In this document: positions 41,601-49,820 of the stretch, in pieces | Layout of the letters: each line of letters begins with the position of its first letter | Numbering within the stretch: position 1 is the first letter of the stretch | NCBI RefSeq assembly: GCF_002920575.1 | Contig: NZ_PQSQ01000059.1 | Location: 1 to 51,698 of the forward strand | Source: Streptomyces sp. Ru73 | GTDB taxonomy: Bacteria > Actinomycetota > Actinomycetes > Streptomycetales > Streptomycetaceae | Reading direction: 5' to 3' | DNA length: 51,698 bases | Translations under genes and position numbers: made by a program | Notes under the pieces: generated by a model | The model's database searches: none | Seen by the model: only the letters and a program-made list of their open reading frames with translations | What the model was told of the DNA's origin: nothing

Positions 41601-41877
41601 CAACTCTAGTCAGCCCGGTCCGCGGCGGCTGCCCCTTCGCCGAAGCCGGGGAACCGAACACCGTTCGTATGCGTCAGGAGGGCACAGGGGGGACCGACGG
41701 GCGACGGCGGCGCGGGAGCCGGGGGCCGGGGGCCGGCCTCGAACGAGATCGCGATCCGAACAAGATCCAGGCAATACCTGTGTGGTCACCGGCCCCTGCG
41801 GCCATACTGCTGGCCGTGCACCCCTGTCCGCGGCGCGGGCCGCGGGGCGCACGGCCAGCGACCGAGGGGGAGGTTCC
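41601..41877. other. divergent promoter gap between gntR and the GlnX-PknG locus
   Basis: With the bases up to the GntR start the gap is 313 bases. Apart from the palindrome at 41589 no gene or strong hairpin is seen. The AT-richer stretch at about 41740-41790 is the most likely promoter zone for the rightward signalling locus. The GGGGGAGG ribosome-binding site of the first gene is at its end. Confidence 0.4.
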
Positions 41878-43326
41878 GTGTCATACCCGCCGACCGGCAG
41901 CGCGGCACCGCCCGCGCCCGCGCCGGCCCCTGAGCCGGAGCCGGCGACCACCGCGGCGCCGCCGTCCGCCGTGCCGCCGCCCTCCGGTGAGGGCGCCGTG
42001 TGGGCCGAGGGGCTGCGCCGGCTGCGCGCGGCGGCGACCACCGAGCCGGGCCGGCTGCGGGTCATCGGCGCCGTACTGGCCGCACTGGTCGTGCTGTTCG
42101 GCGCGCTGACCGCCTGGCAGGTGACGGACCGTTCCGCCGCGGCGGCCGACGTCCTGGAGAGCAGCCAGCCGCTGAGCCGGGACGCGGCCGACATCTACCG
42201 CTCGCTGGCGGACGCCGACACCACGGCGGCGGGCGGCTTCCTGGCCGGTGCCGCGGAGAGCCCGGCGTCCCGCAAGCGCTACACCGACGACATCGCCACC
42301 GCGGCGAAGCTGCTGGTCCGCGCCTCCGCCAACTCCCAGGGCTCGCAGACGGCCCGCGAGCAGATCGAGCGGCTGAACGACGCCCTGCCGCGGTACACGG
42401 GCCTGGTGGAGACGGCACGGATGTACAACCGCCAGGGCCTGCCGGTGGGCGGGGCCTACCTGCAGTACGCCAACGACCGGATGCGCACCCAGCTGCTGCC
42501 GGCGGCCCGCAAGCTGTACGACACCGAGACCGGCCGGCTCGGCGCCGACCACGACGACGCCACCGCCCGGCCGTGGGTGGCGCTGGCCTCCGGGGTGCTG
42601 GCGATCGGCGCCCTCGGCTGGGCGCAGCGCCGCACCTACCTGCGCACGAACCGGGTGTTCAACCGCGGCCTGCTGATCGCCACGGCCGCCTCGTCGCTGG
42701 TGCTGCTGTGGACGGTGGCCGGGCACACGGTCGCCCGCGCCGACCTCGACGCCTCCATGGCGCACGGCGCCGACTCGCTGCGGGTGCTGAACGAGGCGCG
42801 CATCGCGACGCTCCAGGCGCGCGGCGACGAGAACCTGATGCTGGTCTCGCGCGGCGGCAAGGTCACTTCCGGCCAGCGGGACTTCTACGAGGTGGAGTAC
42901 GCGGCCGGCATGCGGGAGCTGGCGGGCCCGGGGCAGGGCGCCGGGGCACCGGCCGGCGGCAAGCTGCGCGAGGCGCTGGCCCTGGCGGACGACGAGGCCG
43001 GCCGCGCGCCGGTGCGGGAAGCGCTGAAGAACGTACGCGAGTGGCAGTCCCGGCACGCCGAGGCACGTGCGGCCAGCGACCGCGGCGACTACGAGGGCGC
43101 GCTGGCGAAGGTGATCGGCACGGACCGGCCCACCAGGGAGTCCTTCGACAAGGTGGACGCGGCGCTGCAGCAGGCGCTCCGGCACGAGCAGGACGAGTTC
43201 CAGGAGGCGGCGCGCGGCGGCCGGCGCGCGCTGAGCGGTCTGGCGGCGGGCGCCGCCGTACTGGCCGTGCTGGCCGCGGCGGGTGCGGTGCTGGGCATCG
43301 GCCGCAGGCTGTCGGAGTACCGGTGA
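41878..43326 (+). CDS. glnX: GlnX-like four-transmembrane sensor protein
   Basis: 482 residues from GTG 41878, 4 bases after GGGGGAGG. A Pro/Ala-rich cytosolic N-terminus (1-57) precedes TM1 (61-82). An extracytoplasmic helical domain of about 150 residues lies between TM1 and TM2 (231-250); TM3 (263-285), a second outer helical domain and TM4 (451-474) follow. The layout matches mycobacterial GlnX, which with GlnH senses aspartate/glutamate and activates PknG. The gene order glnX-glnH-pknG supports this. The outer domains look like four-helix bundles (SSQPLSRDAADIYRSLADAD; GHTVARADLDASMAHGADSL). Its stop overlaps the next start (GTGA). Confidence 0.82.
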   Translation: MSYPPTGSAAPPAPAPAPEPEPATTAAPPSAVPPPSGEGAVWAEGLRRLRAAATTEPGRLRVIGAVLAALVVLFGALTAWQVTDRSAAAADVLESSQPLSRDAADIYRSLADADTTAAGGFLAGAAESPASRKRYTDDIATAAKLLVRASANSQGSQTAREQIERLNDALPRYTGLVETARMYNRQGLPVGGAYLQYANDRMRTQLLPAARKLYDTETGRLGADHDDATARPWVALASGVLAIGALGWAQRRTYLRTNRVFNRGLLIATAASSLVLLWTVAGHTVARADLDASMAHGADSLRVLNEARIATLQARGDENLMLVSRGGKVTSGQRDFYEVEYAAGMRELAGPGQGAGAPAGGKLREALALADDEAGRAPVREALKNVREWQSRHAEARAASDRGDYEGALAKVIGTDRPTRESFDKVDAALQQALRHEQDEFQEAARGGRRALSGLAAGAAVLAVLAAAGAVLGIGRRLSEYR

Positions 43327-44333
43327 CGAGGGCGGTGAGGAGCATGCGCGCGCGATGGGCGGACCTCGGGTCGGCGCTGGCCCCGGTGGCCGCCGGCATG
43401 GGCGTGATGGCGGCCGCCGCCGCGGTTCTGGTGCCGGTGCTCAGCGGCGGGCCCGCCGTGCCGGAAGCGCCGCGGGTCCCGGCGGCGCCCCGTACGGCCG
43501 CCGCCTCGCCCGCCGCCACCGGATGCACGGAGGCGAACGCCGCGGAGAGCCTGCGCCCCTCCGCCGCCGACGGCCCCGCGGTGCGCCGGATCAAGAAGGC
43601 GGGCCGGCTGGTGGTCGGCGTCGACCAGAACAGCTACCGCTGGGGCTACCGCAACCCGGACAACCCGAAGAACCTCATCGGCTTCGACATCGACCTGGCG
43701 AAGGCCATCGCCAAGGACATCCTCGGGCCGCACCCGCACATCGTGTACCGCGCCATCCCCACCAACCAGCGCATCGACGCCGTACGGCAGCGCAAGGTGG
43801 ACATGGTGGTGCGCACCATGACGATCAACTGCGACCGCAAGCGGCAAGTGGCCTTCTCCACCGCCTACTTCAAGGCGGGCCAGCAGGTGCTCGCGCCCAA
43901 GAGGTCGTCGATCGACGCGTTCGACGACTCGCTGCGGGGAAAGAAGATCTGCACGGCGGCAGGATCGACGGGCGAGCAGCAGCTGAAGCGGGAGGACCAC
44001 GGCGCGACGGTCATGACCGTGCCCAACCAGCTCGACTGCCTGGTCCGGCTCCAGCTGGGCGAGGCCGACGCCGTGGTGACCGACAGCGCGCTGGCCGCCG
44101 GCCAGGCGGCGCAGGACCCGGCCGTCGAGCTCAAGGGCGAGCCGTTCAGCACCGACCTGTACGGCGTGGCGATGAACAAGGAGGACGAGGACCTGGTGCG
44201 GCGGGTGAACAAGGTGCTGGAGGACTACCGCAGCGGCGGTGCCGACAGCCCGTGGACGACCGCGTACGACAAGTGGCTCAAGGCCGACCTGCCGGGCGTC
44301 TCCGGCCCGCCGGCCCCGCAGTACAGCGACTGA
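43323..44333 (+). CDS. glnH: GlnH-like amino-acid-binding protein
   Basis: 336 residues from GTG 43323, which overlaps the GlnX stop (GTGA) and has GGAG 5 bases upstream; ATG 43344 is an alternative. One N-terminal hydrophobic helix (about 18-40) is followed by a Pro/Ala linker and a type 3 periplasmic-binding domain (LVVGVDQNSYRWGYRNP, GFDIDLAKAIAKDI, VDMVVRTMTINCDRK, FSTAYFKAGQQVL). Mycobacterial GlnH is a lipoprotein that binds Asp/Glu/Asn. No lipobox is seen here, so this copy is probably membrane-tethered by its N-terminal helix or released. It should hand the signal to GlnX rather than feed a transporter, as no permease genes are near. Confidence 0.85.
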   Translation: MTRAVRSMRARWADLGSALAPVAAGMGVMAAAAAVLVPVLSGGPAVPEAPRVPAAPRTAAASPAATGCTEANAAESLRPSAADGPAVRRIKKAGRLVVGVDQNSYRWGYRNPDNPKNLIGFDIDLAKAIAKDILGPHPHIVYRAIPTNQRIDAVRQRKVDMVVRTMTINCDRKRQVAFSTAYFKAGQQVLAPKRSSIDAFDDSLRGKKICTAAGSTGEQQLKREDHGATVMTVPNQLDCLVRLQLGEADAVVTDSALAAGQAAQDPAVELKGEPFSTDLYGVAMNKEDEDLVRRVNKVLEDYRSGGADSPWTTAYDKWLKADLPGVSGPPAPQYSD

Positions 44334-44401
44334 CCGGCCCGGCCGGACGCCCCGCGCCCGGCCGTCAGCAGCGCACCGCACGCACTCTGGAGAGGTGATC
44401 G

Positions 44402-45685
44402 ATGGGGGTCCCTGGACCCGCCCCGGCCATGAGCCGCGACGAGGTGGACCGTGCCCTCGGCAGGCTCGACGCCGAGCACGAAGCGATCGAGACCTCGCTG
44501 CTGGCGCTGCAGGACCACGCGGGCCGCCGCCTCCTGGAGGGCGCCGAGCTGACCGGCGTCACCAAGGACCGCTGGGCGACGGCCGAGCGGCAGATCACGG
44601 CGCTCTGGGCGCACTTCGAGGCGTACTCGGCGGCCCTGGAGTCCGCCCGCGCGCTGCGTGCCCGCCGCCGCTGGCCCTCCCAGGAGGACCTGGCCACCCT
44701 GTCCGACATGCTGCGCGGCAACGGCATCACCGTCTCCGGCGGCTCGGCCGCCGGCAGCCCCGGCCGGCTCAGCGAACAGCTCAGCCTCGAGACGCTGGTC
44801 GACCGGATGAACGGCCTGTACGCGCGGGCCCTGGACGTCATCGTCAGCGCCGACTCCGTATGGACCGCGCTGCCGGCCCGGATCGACCTGCTCGCCGCCG
44901 AACTGCGTCGCACCCGCTCCCTCGCGCACTCCGTCGGCGTCCGCCCCGGCGAGCACCCCTCCGGCGACGACCTGGAGCGGATCACGCACGAACTGACGCA
45001 GCTGCGCGCCGAGGTGCTCACCGACCCGCTCGCCTTCTGGGTGCCGGCCGCCGACGCCAGCTCCGCGCCCGGCGGCGGCCGCCCCGACACCGACCGGTAC
45101 GACCGGGCCGCGCGCGCCCTGGAGGACGTGCGGCGCGAGATCGAGGCGGTGCTCGCCGTGCGGCAGGACGCCGAGCAGCGGCTGATGCACCTGCGCGACC
45201 TGCTCTCGCGCGCCGACCGCACGCTCACCGAGGCCCGGCAGGCACGCGGCGAGGTGCTCGCGAAGATCGCCGCCTCCGAGGTGCCGGCCGTCTCGGGCCC
45301 GTCGGCCGCGCTGCACGAACAGCTCGCCACCGCCGCCGAGTACCGCAGACGCGCCCAGTGGCACCTGCTGTCGCCGCTGCTGGACAGCCTGGAGGAGCGC
45401 GCCGAGGAGGAACTGCTGCGCGCCCGCGAGTCGTTGACCGCGGTGACCGCGCCGCTGGCCGTACGCGCCGAGCTGCGCGGCCGGCTCGACGCGTACAAGG
45501 CCAAGGTGGCGCGGCACGGCCTGGCCGAGGACCCGCTGCTGATCGAGCGGTACGACATCGCCCGCCGCATGCTGTGGAGCGCGCCCTGCGACCTGCGCGC
45601 CGCCGAGCACGCGGTGCTGCGCTACCAGCAGGCGGCGGCCGAGGCGCTGGCGGCCGGTCGCGCCGAGCGCGAGGGGGAGGCATGA
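44402..45685 (+). CDS. uncharacterised helical/coiled-coil protein of the PknG locus
   Basis: 427 residues, no signal peptide or transmembrane helix. Composition is rich in Ala, Leu, Glu and Arg with long heptad-like helices (VDRALGRLDAEHEAIETSLL; DRYDRAARALEDVRREIEAVL; AEEELLRARESLTAV). I recognise no catalytic motif. The ATG at 44402 follows GGAGAGG by 6 bases. The stop overlaps the pknG start (ATGA), so the two proteins are probably made together. A scaffold or adaptor linking the membrane sensor to PknG is the natural guess from position; this is inference. Confidence 0.75.
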   Translation: MGVPGPAPAMSRDEVDRALGRLDAEHEAIETSLLALQDHAGRRLLEGAELTGVTKDRWATAERQITALWAHFEAYSAALESARALRARRRWPSQEDLATLSDMLRGNGITVSGGSAAGSPGRLSEQLSLETLVDRMNGLYARALDVIVSADSVWTALPARIDLLAAELRRTRSLAHSVGVRPGEHPSGDDLERITHELTQLRAEVLTDPLAFWVPAADASSAPGGGRPDTDRYDRAARALEDVRREIEAVLAVRQDAEQRLMHLRDLLSRADRTLTEARQARGEVLAKIAASEVPAVSGPSAALHEQLATAAEYRRRAQWHLLSPLLDSLEERAEEELLRARESLTAVTAPLAVRAELRGRLDAYKAKVARHGLAEDPLLIERYDIARRMLWSAPCDLRAAEHAVLRYQQAAAEALAAGRAEREGEA

Positions 45686-48342
45686 CCGGCGAAGCGAACA
45701 CCGACTGCCAGCGGCCGGAGTGCGCCGGCCGTTACGAGGACGTCGGCGGCGGCGAACTGTACTGCGACACCTGCGGCATGGCGCCCGTCGTCTCGCCGAC
45801 CGGCATGGTGGCCTCGCCGCCGACCGGCGTGGCGGGCCCGGCCCGCGCCTCGGCCGGCTCCGGCCCCTCGCAGCGCTCCGGCAGCGCCCGCGGCTCGTCC
45901 TCGTCCCGGTCCTCGTCCCGCTCGTCCGGCTCCCGGCGCTCGGTCTCCGGGCGCCTCGCCGGCGCGCTGTCCGGGCAGTCGACGCAGTCGGTGTCCGTGC
46001 GCAGCGCCAGTTCGGGCCAGGGCTCGGCGTCCGGTTCGGGCGCGGGGCGCGGGCGGCTGGGCGCCGGCCTGGTGGCGGTGCCGGACGTGCCGCGGCCCGA
46101 CCCGCGCACGGTCGTGCTGGAGAATCCCGAGGTGCCCGAGCGCAAGCGGTTCTGCAGCCGCAGCGACTGCGGCGCGCCGGTGGGCCGGGCCCGCAGCGGA
46201 CGCCCGGGCCGTACCGAGGGCTTCTGCACCAAGTGCGGCCACCCGTACAGCTTCGTGCCGAAGCTGCGGGCCGGTGACGTCGTGCACGGCCAGTACGAGG
46301 TCGTGGGCTGCCTGGCGCACGGCGGGCTGGGCTGGATCTATCTCGCGGTGGACCGCGCGGTCTCCGACCGGTGGGTGGTGCTCAAGGGCCTGCTGGACAC
46401 CGGTGACGAGGACGCGCTCGCGGTCGCGGTCTCCGAGCGCCGCTTCCTCGCCGAGATCGAGCACTCCAACATCGTCCGCATCTACAACTTCGTCGAGCAC
46501 CTCGACCCGGTGACCGGCAGCCTCGACGGCTACATCGTCATGGAGTACGTCGGCGGCAAGTCCCTGAAGGAGATCGCCAACGAGCGGCGCACGCCCCAGG
46601 GCCGGCGCGACCCGCTGCCGGTGGAGCAGGCCTGCGCGTACGGCATCGAGGCGCTGGAGGCCCTCGGCCACCTGCACAGCCGCAACCTGCTCTACTGCGA
46701 CTTCAAGGTCGACAACGCCATCCAGCAGCACGACCAGCTCAAGCTGATCGACATGGGCGCGGTCCGCAGGATGGACGACCACGAGAGCGCGGTCTACGGC
46801 ACGGTCGGCTACCAGGCGCCCGAGATCGCCGAGGTCGGCCCGTCCGTCGCCTCCGACCTCTACACCGTCGCGCGCACCCTCGCCGTCCTCACCTTCGACT
46901 TCCAGGGCTACACCAACGTCTTCGCCGACTCGCTGCCCGACCCCGAGCACATCGACGTCTTCCGCCGGTACGAGTCCTTCTACCGGCTGCTGGTCCGGGC
47001 CACCGACCCCGACCCGGCGCGCCGTTTCTCCTCCGCCGAGGAGATGGCCGAGCAGCTGACCGGCGTGCTGCGCGAGGTCGTGGCGCTGCAGACCGGCGAG
47101 CAGCGGCCCGCGCTGTCCCAGCTGTTCGGGCCGGAGCTGCGGGTGGTCGACACCGAGCTGATGCCGGCCGTCGCCGGGGACACCTCGCTGCTGGGCCGGC
47201 GGACCGCGCCGCCCCGCCGCCGGTTCCGGCGCCGGCAGCCGGCCGCGGCGCTGCCGGGCCGGGGCCCGTCGGCCGGGCTCGTGGGCGCGGCCCCGGCCAC
47301 GCCGTCGGTCCCGGCCCAGGTGTCGTACGAGATCTCCCCGCTGCCCGGCTACGGCGGCCCGGCCCCCGTGCTGCGCACCCTGGACACCGCGGCCACCGTG
47401 CTGGCGCTCCCCGCGCCGCGGGTGGACCCCGGCGACCCGAACGCCGGCTTCCTCGCCGGCCTGCTGGCCGCTGCCCCCGCCGAACTGCTCGCCGCGCTGC
47501 GCTCCGCGCCCGCCGACTCCCTGGAGGTCCGGCTGCGCGACCTGCGGGCCCGGCTGGAGATGGGCGACGGGGACGGGGCCCGGCGGGTGCTGCGGGAGAT
47601 CGAGACGGACCCGCTGGCCGAGTGGGCGACGGACTGGCGGGTGGTCTGGAACCGCGGCCTGGTGGCCCTGGCCAACGGCGACAAGGAGACCGCGGCGCTC
47701 TCCTTCGACGCGGTGTACGACGCGTTCCCCGGCGAGCCGGCGCCCAAGCTGGCGCTGGGCGTCTGCGCCGAGGTGCTGGGCCAGCTGGACAACGCGGCCG
47801 AGTACTACCACCTGGTGTGGACCACCGACCACAGTTACGTCAGCGCGGCGTTCGGGCTGGCCCGGGTGCGGCTCGCGGCCGGTGACCGGGCGGGCGCGGT
47901 ACGGGCCCTGGAGGCCGTCCCGGAGTCCTCGATCCACTTCACCGCGGCCCGGATCGCCGCGGTGCGGGCCCGGCTGCGGCAGCGCCCGGCCGGCCAGCCG
48001 CTGCTGGCCGACCTGCGGGCCGCCGCCGGGGAGATCGAGCGGCTCGCGGACTTCGGGCTGGACGCGCAGCGCCGCGAGACGCTGACGACGGAAGTGCTGG
48101 GCTGCGCCCTGGACTGGGTGCTGTCCGGACGTGCCGGGGAGCCGGTGCCGGACGACGGCCCGGACGCGGCGCGGCCCGACGGCGGCCGGGCCACGCTGCT
48201 CGGCTGCGCGCTGGACGAGCGCGGGCTGCGCTTCGGCCTGGAGCGGTCCTACCGGCTGCTCGCCAGGCTGGCCCAGCGCGGTGATGAGAGGATCGAACTG
48301 GTGGAGCGGGCCAACCGCTTCCGCCCCAGGACGTGGGTGTGA
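45682..48342 (+). CDS. pknG: serine/threonine protein kinase PknG with extra N-terminal zinc ribbon
   Basis: 886 residues. A first zinc ribbon (C9, C14, C28, C31) is followed by a Ser/Gly-rich linker (about 55-125). The PknG rubredoxin-like module (C158, C163, C182, C185) comes next, then the kinase domain (about 203-470): HGGLGWIY loop, K235, catalytic YCDFKVDN (D340, K342, N345), DMG (357-359) and APE (379-381). The C-terminal part (about 590-886) is TPR-like. Rubredoxin-kinase-TPR order is diagnostic of PknG, which in mycobacteria controls 2-oxoglutarate metabolism by phosphorylating the FHA protein GarA. Starts within the previous stop; the PP2C gene follows after one base. Confidence 0.93.
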   Translation: MTGEANTDCQRPECAGRYEDVGGGELYCDTCGMAPVVSPTGMVASPPTGVAGPARASAGSGPSQRSGSARGSSSSRSSSRSSGSRRSVSGRLAGALSGQSTQSVSVRSASSGQGSASGSGAGRGRLGAGLVAVPDVPRPDPRTVVLENPEVPERKRFCSRSDCGAPVGRARSGRPGRTEGFCTKCGHPYSFVPKLRAGDVVHGQYEVVGCLAHGGLGWIYLAVDRAVSDRWVVLKGLLDTGDEDALAVAVSERRFLAEIEHSNIVRIYNFVEHLDPVTGSLDGYIVMEYVGGKSLKEIANERRTPQGRRDPLPVEQACAYGIEALEALGHLHSRNLLYCDFKVDNAIQQHDQLKLIDMGAVRRMDDHESAVYGTVGYQAPEIAEVGPSVASDLYTVARTLAVLTFDFQGYTNVFADSLPDPEHIDVFRRYESFYRLLVRATDPDPARRFSSAEEMAEQLTGVLREVVALQTGEQRPALSQLFGPELRVVDTELMPAVAGDTSLLGRRTAPPRRRFRRRQPAAALPGRGPSAGLVGAAPATPSVPAQVSYEISPLPGYGGPAPVLRTLDTAATVLALPAPRVDPGDPNAGFLAGLLAAAPAELLAALRSAPADSLEVRLRDLRARLEMGDGDGARRVLREIETDPLAEWATDWRVVWNRGLVALANGDKETAALSFDAVYDAFPGEPAPKLALGVCAEVLGQLDNAAEYYHLVWTTDHSYVSAAFGLARVRLAAGDRAGAVRALEAVPESSIHFTAARIAAVRARLRQRPAGQPLLADLRAAAGEIERLADFGLDAQRRETLTTEVLGCALDWVLSGRAGEPVPDDGPDAARPDGGRATLLGCALDERGLRFGLERSYRLLARLAQRGDERIELVERANRFRPRTWV

Positions 48343-48343
48343 G

Positions 48344-49657
48344 ATGGCAGTGACAGGTCCTTCCCGGTGCCCGGGCTGTGGAGAGCCCCTGGAGCCGGGG
48401 GACAACTTCTGCGGCGTGTGCGGAGCCGATCTCTCCGCCACGGCGGACGCGCACGCGGCCGGGGACCACCCGACGCTCGCGCTCTCCCCCCGGGGCGAGG
48501 TGCCCGCCGGGCAGCCCGGCGGCGCGTACGGCGATCCGGGGCCCGCGCGCCCCGACGAGCCGTACCGGACCGACGAGGCGTACCGGACCGACGAGGCGTA
48601 CCGGGCCGCGCCGCCGCCCGCGCCGGAAACCCGGCTGCCGGACCCCGGCCCCGCACCGGCGGCACCCGCACCGGCGGCACCGGCGCCGTCGCCCGCCGCG
48701 GCCGGCGAAGCGCCCGCCGACCCACGCACAGACTTCGCCGCCGGGACGTGCGTGGCCTGCCGGGCCGGCACCGTCGACCAGGACGGCTACTGCGAGCGGT
48801 GCGGGCACGCCCAGCCCCGCGAGCGCGACCACTTCGAGCGGGAGCTGGAGCGGGTCGCAGCGGTCAGCGACCGCGGCTACCGGCACCACCGCAACGAGGA
48901 CTTCTTCGCCCTCGCCGGCACCACGCTGCCCGACGGCTCCCCCGCGGTGCTCGCGGTCGTCTGCGACGGCGTCTCCTCCGCGACCCGGCCCGACGAGGCG
49001 TCGCAGGCCGCCGCCGAGACGGCGGCCGAGGCCCTGGTGGCGGCGCTGCCCCGGGAGGCGCATCCGCAACAGGCCATGCACGACGCGATCGTGGCCGCCG
49101 CCAAGTCCGTCGACGCGCTCGCCGCGCAGGACGGGCCCCAGGAGCACGACCCGTACCGCCGGCAGAACGCCCCGGCCTGCACGCTGGTGGCGGCCGTCGC
49201 CGCCGGCGGGCTGCTGACCGTCGGCTGGGTCGGCGACAGCCGCGCGTACTGGATCCCCGACGACCGCACCGCGCCCGGCGCGCGGCTCACCGAGGACGAC
49301 TCCTGGGCCGCACAGATGGTGGCGAACAACCTGCTGACGGAGGCGGAGGCGTACGCCGACGAACGTGCCCACGCCATCACCGGCTGGCTCGGCGCCGACG
49401 CGTACGAACTCCAGCCGCACACCGCCGCCTTCCGGCCCGACCGGCCCGGTGTCGTCGTGGTGTGCACCGACGGCCTGTGGAACTACACCGAGGCCGCCGC
49501 CGACCTCGCGGCCGTCCTGCCGCTGGACGCGGGCGCACGCCCGCTGGACAGCGCCCGGGCACTGGTGCGCCACGCTCTGGACAGCGGGGGCCACGACAAC
49601 GTAACAGTGGCCGTGGTGCCGTTCCCCGCCCCGGCAGGCGGGGCAGGATCGGCCTGA
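48344..49657 (+). CDS. PP2C-family Ser/Thr protein phosphatase with two zinc ribbons
   Basis: 437 residues. N-terminal zinc ribbon CPGCGEPLEPGDNFCGVCG (C9, C12, C23, C26), then a Pro/Ala-rich linker containing YRTDEA repeats. A second zinc ribbon (C136, C139, C150, C153) comes before the PP2C domain (about 170-430). Metal and phosphate motifs: HHRNEDFF (R183, D186), CDGVSS (D208), WVGDSRAYW, VVCTDGLWNY and HDNVTVAVV. It should reverse the PknG phosphorylation. The ATG at 48344 lies one base after the pknG stop, so they are translated together. The zinc ribbons may be docking modules shared with PknG and the FHA protein. Confidence 0.92.
   Translation: MAVTGPSRCPGCGEPLEPGDNFCGVCGADLSATADAHAAGDHPTLALSPRGEVPAGQPGGAYGDPGPARPDEPYRTDEAYRTDEAYRAAPPPAPETRLPDPGPAPAAPAPAAPAPSPAAAGEAPADPRTDFAAGTCVACRAGTVDQDGYCERCGHAQPRERDHFERELERVAAVSDRGYRHHRNEDFFALAGTTLPDGSPAVLAVVCDGVSSATRPDEASQAAAETAAEALVAALPREAHPQQAMHDAIVAAAKSVDALAAQDGPQEHDPYRRQNAPACTLVAAVAAGGLLTVGWVGDSRAYWIPDDRTAPGARLTEDDSWAAQMVANNLLTEAEAYADERAHAITGWLGADAYELQPHTAAFRPDRPGVVVVCTDGLWNYTEAAADLAAVLPLDAGARPLDSARALVRHALDSGGHDNVTVAVVPFPAPAGGAGSA
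48554..48607 (+). repeat. 18-bp tandem repeat in the phosphatase linker
   Basis: Three units (48554-48571, 48572-48589, 48590-48607) differing by single bases, encoding DEPYRT, DEAYRT and DEAYRA hexapeptides in the flexible linker between the two zinc ribbons. Confidence 0.85.
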
Positions 49658-49724
49658 GCCGCCACGGCGGCAGCAGGACAGCAACGCAGTCACCACAGCA
49701 ACGCAGCAACCGCTGTGAACGGTC

Positions 49725-49744
49725 CGGCACCTGGGGAGGTGCCG
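49725..49744 (+). promoter_or_regulatory. small hairpin in the leader of the vWA gene
   Basis: An 8-bp stem (49725-49732 with 49737-49744) with a GGGG loop, 77 bases before the vWA start. The same 163-base gap has a 12-bp direct repeat (49678-49689 and 49695-49706). It might be a weak internal terminator or processing site between the phosphatase and vWA genes. Confidence 0.35.
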
Positions 49745-49820
49745 ACGGGGGGACGGCCTGGGGTACTTCCGCCCGCCCGCATGCCGACGTGCTTCGACGG
49801 AGCGTCAAGGAGCGGAAGAG

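Noticed and set aside
41077..41877. Extension of the GlnX frame antisense to the GntR gene
   Set aside because: GTG 41878 has a near-perfect ribosome-binding site and the upstream part is antisense to a clear regulator gene.
44239..45681. Upstream extension of the pknG frame through the whole preceding gene
   Set aside because: PknG starts at ATG 45682 with its zinc ribbon; the upstream part is the wrong frame of the 427-residue protein gene.
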